Part shown: piece after piece, positions 1 through 9,399 of the stretch
Numbering within the stretch: the stretch's first letter is position 1
Layout of the letters: each line of letters starts with the position of its first letter
From: Microvirga arsenatis
Lineage (GTDB): Bacteria > Pseudomonadota > Alphaproteobacteria > Rhizobiales > Beijerinckiaceae
DNA length: 64,000 nucleotides
NCBI RefSeq assembly: GCF_009910705.1
Contig: NZ_JAAAXJ010000004.1
Span: forward strand, 62,001 to 126,000
Reading direction: 5' to 3'
Notes under the pieces: generated by a model
Told to the model about the DNA's origin: nothing
Databases searched by the model: none
Seen by the model: only the letters and a program-made list of their open reading frames with translations
Made by a program: the position numbers and the translations under genes

Positions 1-1027
1 GCATGTGGAGCGTGGGCGTGACCTCCTCGTCCATGAGGCCGCGGATCAGCCGGACGAAGGCCTCGTCCGCCATGGCATCGGCGACGGTCTCGTAGCCAGA
101 AAGATAGCCGAGATAGGCAAGCGTCGAATGGCTGCCGTTGAGAAGCCGGAGCTTCATGTGCTCATAGGGCTCTACGTCGCTCACGAACTCGACACCAGCT
201 TTCTCCCAGCCGGGTCGTCCCTGCGGGAAGCGATCCTCGATCACCCACTGCGTGAAGGGTTCGGTGACTACAGGCCAGGCATCCGCCACGCCGAGCGATT
301 GGGCAATCCGCTCCCGATCCTGGTCGCTCGTCGCGGGAACGATGCGATCGACCATGGTGGACGGGCAGGAGACCTCCTCCGCGACGAACCGGCCGAGCTC
401 CGGATCTACCAGCTCGGCAAAGCGCGTGAGAACCCGCTTCACCGTGCGCCCGTTGGCGGGAAGGTTGTCGCAGGTCAGAACCGTGAAGGGCGGCACGCCG
501 TTCATGCGGCGGCGGCGCAGGGCCTCGACGATGAAGCCAGGTGCAGACTTCGGCGTTCTCAGATAGGCCAGATCGTGCACGATGTCCGGATGCGCCTCAT
601 TCAGAGCGCCAGTGGCGGGATCGTGGCAATAGCCCTTTTCCGTCACCGTGAGGGTGACGATGCGCGTCTGCGGATCGGTCATCACCTCAAGCAGGCTCTC
701 GATCTCCCGCGGCGCGACGATCACGCGGCGGATCGATCCGATCACCCGCAGCGCTTCCCCCTCCTGGGAGCGCACGGACAGGGTATAGAGCCCGTCCTGC
801 GGCTGCAGCGCATCGTAGGTGTCGGGGCTGCGCAGGCTCGCGGCCACGATGCCCCAACGCGGATCCTGCGCCAGCACATCGTCCGTATAGACGGCCTGGT
901 GCGCCCGGTGGAACGCCCCCACGCCGAGATGGACGATGCCTGTTCCGATGGCTCTGCGATCATAGGCGGGGCGGCGGACATCCGCCGGCAGATCGGGGAG
1001 CATGTCGTCGTTCAGACGGTCTGACAT
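1..1027 (-). CDS. Mannitol dehydrogenase-family oxidoreductase (fructuronate/tagaturonate reductase candidate), partial
   Basis: Reading leftward from ATG at 1027 the protein begins MSDRLNDDMLPDLPADV and runs about 342 residues to the left edge, so the C-terminus is missing. It shows the family's N-terminal GIVHLGVGAFHRAHQAVYTD segment, the TCDNLPANGRTVK stretch and the KLRLLNGSHS catalytic-lysine region. Members of this polyol dehydrogenase family oxidise mannitol or reduce fructuronate or tagaturonate with NAD(H). It is the last visible gene of an operon that starts with uxaC and contains an ABC importer; only 7 bases separate it from the permease upstream. From that context I infer that it reduces the ketouronate made by UxaC, but the sequence does not decide between fructuronate reductase (UxuB-like) and mannitol dehydrogenase. 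Confidence 0.85.
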   Translation of the reverse strand, partial: MSDRLNDDMLPDLPADVRRPAYDRRAIGTGIVHLGVGAFHRAHQAVYTDDVLAQDPRWGIVAASLRSPDTYDALQPQDGLYTLSVRSQEGEALRVIGSIRRVIVAPREIESLLEVMTDPQTRIVTLTVTEKGYCHDPATGALNEAHPDIVHDLAYLRTPKSAPGFIVEALRRRRMNGVPPFTVLTCDNLPANGRTVKRVLTRFAELVDPELGRFVAEEVSCPSTMVDRIVPATSDQDRERIAQSLGVADAWPVVTEPFTQWVIEDRFPQGRPGWEKAGVEFVSDVEPYEHMKLRLLNGSHSTLAYLGYLSGYETVADAMADEAFVRLIRGLMDEEVTPTLHM

Positions 1028-1034
1028 CGGATCC

Positions 1035-1877
1035 TCAATGCGCCGGCTGCTGCTTCGCGCGGGTGACGATCTGCGTCGGGTTGACGAAGCGCAGGGCGAT
1101 GATGAGCCATACGAGGGTCGTGACCATATAGATCACCGCCATGGCGTCGATGGACTGCACCGCGCGCACGCCGGCCGCGAAGACGGCGTAGTAGAGTGCC
1201 ACCACGAGGGTCTGGCTGGTGGGGCCTGCCACGAGAAAGGTCAGTTCGAACGTGGCGATGGTGCGCACCAGAACCAGCAGCAGCGCCGCCAGGATGCCGG
1301 GCAGGAGCAGGGGGAGCAGCACATAGATGAACAGCTTGAAGGTGTTGGCCCCGAACACACGGGCGGCCGCCTCCACTTTAGGATCGATCTGCTCGATGAA
1401 CGGAATCATGACAAGGATCACGAAGGGCACCGTCGGCACGAGATTGGCCGCCACCACGCCCCAGAACGTGCCCGCAAGGCCGGTCTGGTAGAGCACGGTC
1501 GCGAGCGGGATGCCGAAGGTCATCGGCGGGATCAGGAGCGGCAGCAGGAAGAGCAGCACGAGGAGGCGCTTGCCCGGGAAGTCCCGGCGGGCGAGGGCAT
1601 AGGCCGCGGTCACGCCCAGTGCCCCGGAGATGAAGACGACGGCCGCGATGACCTGGAATGTGACGACGAGCACATCCCAGAGCTGGAACTCGCTCCAGGC
1701 GGAGGTGTACCAGCGCGTGGTCCAGCCGGCCGGCAGCCAGGTGCCGAGCCAGCGGGTGGCAAAGGAGCTCGTCACCACGGTCGCAATCATCGCGATCAGG
1801 TTCAGGACGAAAAAGCCTATGGTCGCCCAGACGGCCGCGGCCCAGAGCTTGGCGCCGATGGTGGTGTCGCGGATCAT
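1035..1877 (-). CDS. ABC transporter permease, hexuronate operon (second permease)
   Basis: This is a 280-residue inner-membrane permease with about six hydrophobic segments and the cytoplasmic EAA loop (EAARVFGANTFKLF, with the following LLLPG) that docks onto the ATPase. It belongs to the binding-protein-dependent transport family of the PotC/CysW type. I chose ATG 1877 (MIRDTTIGAKLW) because the upstream permease stops at 1882, leaving 4 bases; a longer frame to 1943 would overlap that gene. It pairs with the permease at 1882-2793 and the ATPase at 2793-3878. The imported substrate is inferred to be a hexuronate or uronate-containing sugar acid from the neighbouring uxaC, not from the permease itself. 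Confidence 0.88.
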   Translation of the reverse strand: MIRDTTIGAKLWAAAVWATIGFFVLNLIAMIATVVTSSFATRWLGTWLPAGWTTRWYTSAWSEFQLWDVLVVTFQVIAAVVFISGALGVTAAYALARRDFPGKRLLVLLFLLPLLIPPMTFGIPLATVLYQTGLAGTFWGVVAANLVPTVPFVILVMIPFIEQIDPKVEAAARVFGANTFKLFIYVLLPLLLPGILAALLLVLVRTIATFELTFLVAGPTSQTLVVALYYAVFAAGVRAVQSIDAMAVIYMVTTLVWLIIALRFVNPTQIVTRAKQQPAH

Positions 1878-1881
1878 CGGC

Positions 1882-2792
1882 TTATCCTTTCGCGCCGGAG
1901 GCAGGGCCGCGGTAGAACAGCCCGCGCGAGGCGAGCACCGCAACGACGATGGCCAGCTGGACGAAGCCCATGATCATCGCGATCGCAGAGCCCATGGAAT
2001 AGTCGTATTCCTCGAACGCCGCCTGTGCGGCGGCAATCGAGATGACGCGGGTCGACCCCGCCGGCTCGCCGAGGAGCACGGCCGAGGGAAACACCGAGAA
2101 GGCCTGCACGAAGGAGAGGCAGAAGGTGATGGCGAGGCCCGGCATCAGCAGCGGCAGATAGACGTGGCGGAAGCGCTGCCACGCGCTGGCCCCGAGGGTC
2201 GCAGCCGCCTGCTCCAGCGCGGGATCGATGCCGGTCACATAGGACAGGGTCAGAAGAAAGGTGAATGGAAAGCCCGTGATCACGAGGGATGCGAAGACGC
2301 CCCAGTAGTTGTGGACGAGCTTCAGCGGCTGGGAGATCAGGCCGAAAGTCATCAGGGTCCGGTTGAACCAGCCCTGGGGCCCGAGATAGTTCAGCAGGCC
2401 CTCCGCCACCAGCACCGTGCCGAGGGTGATCGGCAGAACGAGGATCGTCGTCAGCAGGCGCTGATTGCGCATGAGGCGGACGCGGAAGGCAATCGGAATG
2501 GCCAGCAGCAGATTGACGAGGGTGACCGGAATCGCGAGCCAGAGCGTATTGGCGATCGTGTCGTAGAGAAACGCGTCCGAGAAGAAGCGCCTGTAATTGG
2601 CGAGCCAGTCGCCTCCGGCCTTCGGCTCGAAAGACAGGACGAAGCCGAACGCGAAGGGATAGACGAACAGGAGCAGGCTGAAGATGGCGGCGGGGACGAC
2701 GAGCAGGGTCACCGCATCGAAACCGCGGGCCGCCAGCCGCTGGCCCAGGCTGGGGCCGTGTTCCACGGGAGATGCGTGAGCAAGGGTGTCCA

Positions 2793-2793
<1 letters not shown>
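1882..2793 (-). CDS. ABC transporter permease, hexuronate operon (first permease)
   Basis: A 303-residue membrane protein (MDTLAHASPVEHG start) of the PotB-like ABC permease family. It has a long hydrophobic N-terminal segment, several further transmembrane stretches, and an EAA-type loop near the C-terminus (LEQAAATLGASAWQRF followed by LPLLMPG). ATG 2793 shares one base with the TGA stop of the ATPase gene; an in-frame GTG at 2796 would give a 4-base overlap instead. This tight coupling indicates co-translation with the ATPase. It forms the heterodimeric channel with the permease downstream. Confidence 0.88.
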
Positions 2794-3878
<1,085 letters not shown>

Positions 3879-3894
3879 CGCGGGTCCCTTTTGC

Positions 3895-5082
3895 TTACTT
3901 GCGCTTGCCGGCGGCGACCTGCTCGTCCCACATGCGGAAGGCGACCACCATCTGCTCGGGCTGGAGCGGCAGCTCGATCGGATTCTCGGCGATCCACTTC
4001 TCGTATTCGGGACGGCCGAATTCCTTGATGGCGGCCTGGCTCTCAGGCGGCGCCATGTCGAGGGTCACGCCCTTCACGGCCGGACCCGGATAGAAGTAAC
4101 CCTCGTCGTAGGTATAGGCCTGCTGCTCCTTGGTGAGCAGAAAGCTCATCAGGTCGAGGAGCACCGCAACCTTCTCGTTCGCCAGCCCCTTGGGCACGCA
4201 CATGTAGTGAGCGTCCGCCACCCAGTGGAAGCCCTTGAGTGCCGCCACCTTGGCTTCCTTCGGCACGACGCCGAGCACGCGCGGGTTGATGTCCCAGCCC
4301 GTGGTCGAGACGGTCATGTCGCGGGAACCTTCGCCCAGCTCCTTCATCACCGCGCCGGTGCCGGACGGGTAGTACTCGATGTTCTGCCCAAGCTCCTTCA
4401 GGTAGGCCCAGGTCTTGTCCCAGCCCTTGGCCGGATCCTGCGGGTTGCTGTCGCCGAGGATGTAGGGCAGGCCCATGATGAAGGTGCGGCCCGGACCGGA
4501 ATTGGCAGGGCGCGCATAGATGAAGCGGCCCGGATTCGCCTTGGTGTAGGCGAGCAGCTCCTCGGCCGTGGTCGGCACGGTCTTGACCTTGTCGGGCATG
4601 TACTCGAGCAGCGGGCCGGAGGGATAGTAGGTCACGACGACGCCCTGTCCCTTGGCGAGCCCCTGCATCTTGGCGGCAGCCGGAAGATAGATGTCGTCGA
4701 GCTTCGGCAGCGCGTTGGCATGGGTGGGGATCAACTCGACCCAGAGCTTCTGCTCGATGCCGGCGGAGAGCGCGTCGGTGCCGGTGAGCACGAGGTCGAT
4801 GTCGACCCGGCCCGCATCCTGCTGCGCTTTGATCTTGCCGGCGAGCTCGGGCGCGGTCGCCTTGGTGAAGGTGATGCGCGAGACGAGGTTCGGCTTCGCC
4901 TTGCGATAGTTCTCGATGGATTTCTGCGTCAGCGCGAGATTGCCGGCCACGTCGATGATGTTGAGGGTCACAGGGCTCGTCGGCAGATTGGCTTGAGCGA
5001 AGCTCGTACCGCCGAGAGCGGCAACGCCTGCAGCGCCGGCAACACCGCCGACGAAGGTCCGCCTGGTGATCAGGTTCGTCAT
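3895..5082 (-). CDS. Extracellular solute-binding protein, hexuronate operon
   Basis: A 395-residue periplasmic binding protein of the family-1 type (PotD/Fe-binding-like fold). The N-terminus MTNLITRRTFVGGVAGAAG has a twin-arginine motif followed by a hydrophobic core and a cleavage-like SFAQA site, so Tat export is likely. ATG 5082 was chosen because a strong GGGAGGAAG ribosome-binding site precedes it; a frame extension to 5136 would run into the uxaC stop. The gene follows uxaC by 50 bases and precedes the ATPase by 16. It should deliver the operon's substrate to the permeases; hexuronate or an oligo-uronide is an inference from uxaC. Confidence 0.87.
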   Translation of the reverse strand: MTNLITRRTFVGGVAGAAGVAALGGTSFAQANLPTSPVTLNIIDVAGNLALTQKSIENYRKAKPNLVSRITFTKATAPELAGKIKAQQDAGRVDIDLVLTGTDALSAGIEQKLWVELIPTHANALPKLDDIYLPAAAKMQGLAKGQGVVVTYYPSGPLLEYMPDKVKTVPTTAEELLAYTKANPGRFIYARPANSGPGRTFIMGLPYILGDSNPQDPAKGWDKTWAYLKELGQNIEYYPSGTGAVMKELGEGSRDMTVSTTGWDINPRVLGVVPKEAKVAALKGFHWVADAHYMCVPKGLANEKVAVLLDLMSFLLTKEQQAYTYDEGYFYPGPAVKGVTLDMAPPESQAAIKEFGRPEYEKWIAENPIELPLQPEQMVVAFRMWDEQVAAGKRK

Positions 5083-5132
5083 TCTCTTCCTCCCGTTCTG
5101 TGCGACATGGCTCATTGCGGCCATGTCCCGTC

Positions 5133-6536
5133 TCACAGCTTGTAGGCCTCCTTTGCGAGGCGATAGGCAAGGTCGTAGGCCACCTCATGCGCCTCGTCCT
5201 CATCGAGGCGATGCGTCACCACGAGACCTGCGAGGTAGGCGCAGTCGACCCGGCGGGCCACATCGTGACGCGCCGGGATGGACAAATAGGCTCGCGTGTC
5301 GTCGTTGAAGCCGACCGTGTTGTAGAAGCCTGCCGTCTCCGTCGTGAGCTCGCGGAAGCGGCGCATGCCCTCCGGCGCATCGAAGAACCACCAGGCGGGA
5401 CCGAGCTTGAGGGCCGGATAATGGCCGGCAAGCGGCGCCAGTTCGCGGGAATAGCTCGTCTCGTCCAGGGTGAAGACGATCACCGTCAGGTTCGGTTCGT
5501 TGCCGAATCGGCCGAGAAGCGGCTTGAGCGCGCGAACGTAATCGGTCTGCGAGGGAATGTCGGCGCCCATGTCGCGCCCGAAGCGGCGGAACAGGGCTTC
5601 GTTGTGATTGCGCAAGGAGCCGGGATGGATCTGCATGACCATCCCATCCTCGACGCTCATGGCCGCCATCTCGGTGAGCATCTGAGCCCGAAACAGCTCC
5701 GCATGCTCAGGGCCGGCATCTCCGGTCGACACGCGACGGAACAGCGCCTCGGCATCTGCCTGCGAAAGATTGGCCGTCCGTGCCGTCGGGTGCCCGTGGT
5801 CGGTCGACGTCGCACCATAGGTGCGGAAGAAGGCGCGCCGGACCCGATGCGCCTCCAGGTACCCGTTCCATGTGGAGGTGTCGCAGCCCGTGATCTCGCC
5901 GAAGCGCACCAGGTTCTGCCGGAAGCCCTCGAATTCAGGATCCACAACCGGATCGGGGCGATAGGCCGTCACCACCCTCCCCTTCCAGCCCGATTGCCGG
6001 ATGGTCTCATGATGCTTCAGCGGATCGAGCGGGCTTTCCGTCGTGGCGATCGCCTCGATTCCGAAGCGCTCGAAAAGCGCGCGGGGGCGGAATTCCGGCG
6101 TGCGCAGGGCGGCGTCGATCCGGTCGTAATAGGCATCCGCATTGGCAGCCGAGAGCCGCTCGGTGAACCCGAAGAGTGTCGCGAAGGCATGATCGAGCCA
6201 AGCGCGCGTGGGTGTGCCGCGGAAGAGGTGATAATGGGCTGCAAACCGGCGCCAGATTTGGCGCGGATCGCGTTCGACCGCGCTGCCGTCCTTGGTGGGG
6301 ATCCCCAAATCCTCCAGGCGGACGCCCTGGCTGTAGAGCATGCGGAAAATGTAGTGGTCCGGAATGACGAACAGTGCAGCCGGGTCCGGAAACGGCTCGT
6401 CCTCCGCATACCAGCGGGGATCCGTGTGGCCGTGCGGCGAGATGATCGGCAGGTCCCGAACCCTGTCATACAGCCTTCGCGCCACGTCGCGCACCGAGGG
6501 CTCGGCAGGAAAGAGCCGGTCCGGATGAATCAGCAT
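5133..6536 (-). CDS. uxaC: Glucuronate (uronate) isomerase UxaC
   Basis: The 467-residue product matches uronate isomerase along its length: N-terminal PDRLFPAEPSVRDVARRLYD, the metal-site ISPHGHTDP motif (His35, His37), IEAIATTESPLDPLKHH, the VMQIHPGSLRNHN stretch and the C-terminal GLVVTHRLDEDEA. The enzyme interconverts D-glucuronate and D-fructuronate (or galacturonate and tagaturonate) in the cytoplasm. It is the first gene of the minus-strand operon that continues with an ABC importer and a mannitol-dehydrogenase-family reductase. The downstream dehydratase (UxuA or UxaA) is not in this window. The promoter region and a candidate operator lie between it and the divergent gntR gene. Confidence 0.96.
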   Translation of the reverse strand: MLIHPDRLFPAEPSVRDVARRLYDRVRDLPIISPHGHTDPRWYAEDEPFPDPAALFVIPDHYIFRMLYSQGVRLEDLGIPTKDGSAVERDPRQIWRRFAAHYHLFRGTPTRAWLDHAFATLFGFTERLSAANADAYYDRIDAALRTPEFRPRALFERFGIEAIATTESPLDPLKHHETIRQSGWKGRVVTAYRPDPVVDPEFEGFRQNLVRFGEITGCDTSTWNGYLEAHRVRRAFFRTYGATSTDHGHPTARTANLSQADAEALFRRVSTGDAGPEHAELFRAQMLTEMAAMSVEDGMVMQIHPGSLRNHNEALFRRFGRDMGADIPSQTDYVRALKPLLGRFGNEPNLTVIVFTLDETSYSRELAPLAGHYPALKLGPAWWFFDAPEGMRRFRELTTETAGFYNTVGFNDDTRAYLSIPARHDVARRVDCAYLAGLVVTHRLDEDEAHEVAYDLAYRLAKEAYKL

Positions 6537-6633
6537 AGCACCTCCCTCGACGCTTCCGCCCAGCCTGTCCCCGGCCGGTTGTCGGTATGTCTTATGGTCA
6601 CCTTAGGCCGCCCCGCCCCTCATTGCAATAGTC

Positions 6634-6649
6634 TACTAGTATGCTAGTA
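6634..6649. promoter_or_regulatory. Inverted repeat, candidate GntR operator
   Basis: The sequence TACTAG, a 4-base spacer TATG, then CTAGTA forms a perfect 6+6 inverted repeat in the 112-base gap between uxaC and gntR. FadR/UxuR-type GntR regulators bind short inverted repeats of this size, usually in the shared promoter of divergent genes. The site touches the first possible start codon of gntR, which would suit autorepression. Binding is an inference. Confidence 0.55.
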
Positions 6650-7383
6650 TGCTTCTTATGTCCTATGGAACCCTCGCCAAGCTGCAGCCCGACAGAGAGC
6701 CGATCGCACGCCAGATCACCCGGGCGCTCCGTCAGGCCATCGTGACGATGCAGCTCTCACCAGGAGAAATGATTTCCGAGCAGGACCTCGCCCGCCGCTT
6801 CGGCGTGAGCCGTTCGCCCGTTCGCGAAGCCCTGATCAAGCTCAGCGAGGCCGGACTCGTAAGGGTTCTGCCGCAGCGCGGCACGCAGGTGGTCAAGATC
6901 TCCCGCTCCAGCGTCGAGGACGCCCGCTTCATCCGAGAGGCTGTCGAGACCGCAGTGGTGCGGGAAGCTGCCTTGAAGGCGCGCCCCGCCATGAAGGCGG
7001 AACTGTCCGCCAACCTGACCCGACAGCGCCGCGCCCAGCGCTCCTCTTCCACGGAGGCGTTTCTCGAACTCGACGAGGAATTCCACCGGCTTCTTGCCGA
7101 AGCGGCGGAGCGCCCTTCCGCATGGCAGATGATCGAGGACATCAAGCCCCAGATGGACCGGGTCAGGTTTCTCGACATGACCAAGGCCGTGCCGCGCAAC
7201 GCCATCATCGCACAACACGCCCTCATCGTGGATGCGATCAAGGCGGGCGACCCGGCTGCGGCGGAAACGGCAATGCGGGTCCATCTGAGCGAAATCCTGC
7301 GCTCGCTCCCCGAACTTGCGGCCGAGTACCCGGATCTGTTCGAGCCGGAAGTTCAGACGGCGGCAAGGGCCCGGAGCGCCTGA
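6649..7383 (+). CDS. GntR-family (FadR/UxuR-type) regulator of the hexuronate operon
   Basis: This is a 244-residue protein with an N-terminal winged helix (about 15-75; ISEQDLARRFGVSRSPVREALIKL is the recognition helix region) and a C-terminal FCD ligand domain with metal-site residues in LDEEFHRLL, AQHALIVDAI and AMRVHLSEIL. FadR-type GntR proteins usually release DNA on binding a pathway intermediate such as fructuronate. It is divergent from uxaC, so it very probably controls that operon. ATG 6649 is the first start; ATG 6658 (MSYGTLAKL) is equally possible, and neither has a clear ribosome-binding site. The candidate operator overlaps 6649, which slightly favours 6658. Confidence 0.9.
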   Translation: MLLMSYGTLAKLQPDREPIARQITRALRQAIVTMQLSPGEMISEQDLARRFGVSRSPVREALIKLSEAGLVRVLPQRGTQVVKISRSSVEDARFIREAVETAVVREAALKARPAMKAELSANLTRQRRAQRSSSTEAFLELDEEFHRLLAEAAERPSAWQMIEDIKPQMDRVRFLDMTKAVPRNAIIAQHALIVDAIKAGDPAAAETAMRVHLSEILRSLPELAAEYPDLFEPEVQTAARARSA

Positions 7384-7518
7384 TCCTCCCACCAGCCGAT
7401 CTGCCATGGCTCGGGCACGAGCCACCATTCGACGCCGGATGAGGGTGAGCCTGCAGGCGCTGGACAGGCGGAACTCGCTTCGCGGATTCGTGTTCCGCCC
7501 CTGGGACCGAAGGCCGGA

Positions 7519-9048
7519 ATGCACATGTCCAAGAAGCACGACATCCCAATTGAGGTGGAGCTGAAGCTCGAGGTCGAGCCCGGCAAACTCGACACGGTGC
7601 TCGCGCATCCGGGGCTGAAGGCCTATGCACGCAATGCGGCAAGGCAGGATCTCCACTCCACCTATTTCGACACTCCGTCGCACGACCTGAAGCAGGCCGG
7701 AATCTCCTTCAGGATTCGGCGCAACGGCACGCGTCGGGTCCAGACGATCAAAGCTGCCCGCATCTCCCACGATGTCGCCTTGGCACGCAATGAGTGGGAG
7801 CACGAGGTCGACAGCGACGATCCGGATTTCGCGTCGGCAAAGGGCACCGCCCTCGAACCGTTCCTCAACCTGCAGGACAGGATCCAGCCCGTCTTCACCG
7901 TTACGGCCGATCGGACGCTCCTCATGGTGAGGCATGGCCAGTCGATCATCGAGGTGGCTGCGGATCGCGGCCGTGCCGAAGGCGCGGATCGTGATCTGAC
8001 TTTCGGCGAGCTCGAGCTCGAACTCAAGGAAGGCACAGTCGCCGATCTCTTCGCGCTGGCCATGACCCTATCCGAGGCCGCGCCCCTCCGCCTGAGCTAC
8101 CGGACCAAGGCCCAGCGCGGCTATGAAGCCGCATCCGACGAGAAGCCGACGAAGGTCAAGTCTGGATTGGTAAAGCTCAAGCGTCGGATGACGAGCGCAG
8201 AGGCCTTTCAGATCATCGGCGCCTCCTGCCTCAAGCATCTGATGGCCAACGAGACGATCGTCAGGGAGCGTCTTGAGGGCGATGCCATCCACCAGATGCG
8301 CGTAGCGCTGAGGCGGCTGAGGGCTGCGATCACCCTTTTCAAATCCATCGTCGCAGACGAGGAGCGGGACGAGATCAGGTCGGAGCTCAAATGGATGGCC
8401 AATCGCTTGGGCGAGGCCAGGGACCTGGACGTCTATATTGCAAAGGTCCTCAAGCCAGCCCTCATCGGCCGGGATGAGGATGCCGGCTTGAACGCCCTTC
8501 TGCAGGAGGCGCAGGAGCGTCGTGCCCAGGCTTATGGGAAGGTACGGGAGTTTATGGCCTCATCCCGCTTCGTGAACGGGGTCCTGAAGACAGCCGCTTG
8601 GATCCAGGCGGGCGCGTGGGCGGAGGATGAAAGCAAGCCTGCCCGCAAGCGCCGGGCCCTGCGCATATCCGTCCTGGCGGAAGAGGAGCTGGACCGGCGC
8701 TGGAAACGCATCCTGAAGCGCGGCAAGCGACTGGCCGACCTGGACCCCGAAGATCGGCACCAGGTACGCATCGAGATCAAGAAGCTGCGCTACGCCGCCG
8801 AATTCTTCGAGAGCCTGTTCAAGGGTCAGGGCACAAAAGCCCGGAAGCAGGCCGCGCTCGCAACGCTTGAGGCACTTCAGGAGACGCTCGGAGACCTCAA
8901 CGACATCGCCGTCGGAGCGCAACTGCATGGTTCGGCCGCAGCCGAGGCCCTGCACGAGGAGCAACTCGCCCATGTTGACGACCTGCTTGCGAAGGCCATG
9001 GCGCAATACCGGGAACTAGCCTCGCTGGAGCCCTTTTGGAAGGGCTGA
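7519..9048 (+). CDS. CYTH and CHAD domain protein (inorganic triphosphatase-like)
   Basis: The 509-residue protein has an N-terminal CYTH domain (about 10-205) beginning with the diagnostic EVELKLEVE strand and containing STYFDTPSHDL and FRIRRNG, and a C-terminal CHAD helical domain (about 220-505) with HQMRVALRRLRA and HQVRIEIKKLRYAAEFF. CYTH enzymes hydrolyse triphosphates in a tunnel of acidic and basic residues; the E. coli homologue YgiF is an inorganic triphosphatase. CHAD domains bind polyphosphate granules. A role in polyphosphate or tripolyphosphate handling is therefore likely. In-frame ATGs at 7519 and 7525 are both possible starts. Its 3' end overlaps the convergent lipoprotein gene by 33 bases. 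Confidence 0.9.
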   Translation: MHMSKKHDIPIEVELKLEVEPGKLDTVLAHPGLKAYARNAARQDLHSTYFDTPSHDLKQAGISFRIRRNGTRRVQTIKAARISHDVALARNEWEHEVDSDDPDFASAKGTALEPFLNLQDRIQPVFTVTADRTLLMVRHGQSIIEVAADRGRAEGADRDLTFGELELELKEGTVADLFALAMTLSEAAPLRLSYRTKAQRGYEAASDEKPTKVKSGLVKLKRRMTSAEAFQIIGASCLKHLMANETIVRERLEGDAIHQMRVALRRLRAAITLFKSIVADEERDEIRSELKWMANRLGEARDLDVYIAKVLKPALIGRDEDAGLNALLQEAQERRAQAYGKVREFMASSRFVNGVLKTAAWIQAGAWAEDESKPARKRRALRISVLAEEELDRRWKRILKRGKRLADLDPEDRHQVRIEIKKLRYAAEFFESLFKGQGTKARKQAALATLEALQETLGDLNDIAVGAQLHGSAAAEALHEEQLAHVDDLLAKAMAQYRELASLEPFWKG

Positions 9049-9399
9049 ACCCCTCTCATTCGCTGGCCTGGCGCCTGCCCCCGAAGAGCCGGATTGGCTC
9101 GACGCCCCCTGGCGATTGCCCTGCGCGGATGCCCCCGCGCTGCCGGCGCCCGTGATGTAGCGCTGCATCACCCGCGCCGTGCGCTGCCCGTCGCCAGGGA
9201 TCTGGGTGTCACCGGCATAGGGCGGCCAGGGGTCTGCGGTATGAACCACCGCATTCCAGTTCTTCGCATCGCCTGCACCCAGCGTCACCCCATCGTGCCG
9301 CTTCAGGTAATCGATGCAACCGCCCAGGCCGAGCGCCGGGACCAGGCAAAGGAGGATGATGAGCCGGTTAGTATTTCCTGCTGATCTTCTTACCGACAT
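9016..9399 (-). CDS. Small lipoprotein next to the pilus secretin (cpaD position)
   Basis: A 127-residue predicted lipoprotein: MSVRRSAGNTNRLIILLCLVPALGLGGC is a signal peptide ending in an LGGC lipobox. The body has the segment HDGVTLGAGDAKNWNAVVHTADPWPP and a Gly/Ser/Ala-rich tail. I recall similar short proteins with a TLGAGDA...DPWP signature in rhizobial cpa loci, but I cannot assign a biochemical function and it does not resemble full-length CpaD. It lies directly after cpaC; ATG 9399 overlaps the cpaC 3' end by 32 bases. Its own 3' end overlaps the convergent CYTH-CHAD gene. A role in assembling or localising the outer-membrane secretin is inferred from position. Confidence 0.7.
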   Translation of the reverse strand: MSVRRSAGNTNRLIILLCLVPALGLGGCIDYLKRHDGVTLGAGDAKNWNAVVHTADPWPPYAGDTQIPGDGQRTARVMQRYITGAGSAGASAQGNRQGASSQSGSSGAGARPANERGSALPKGLQRG

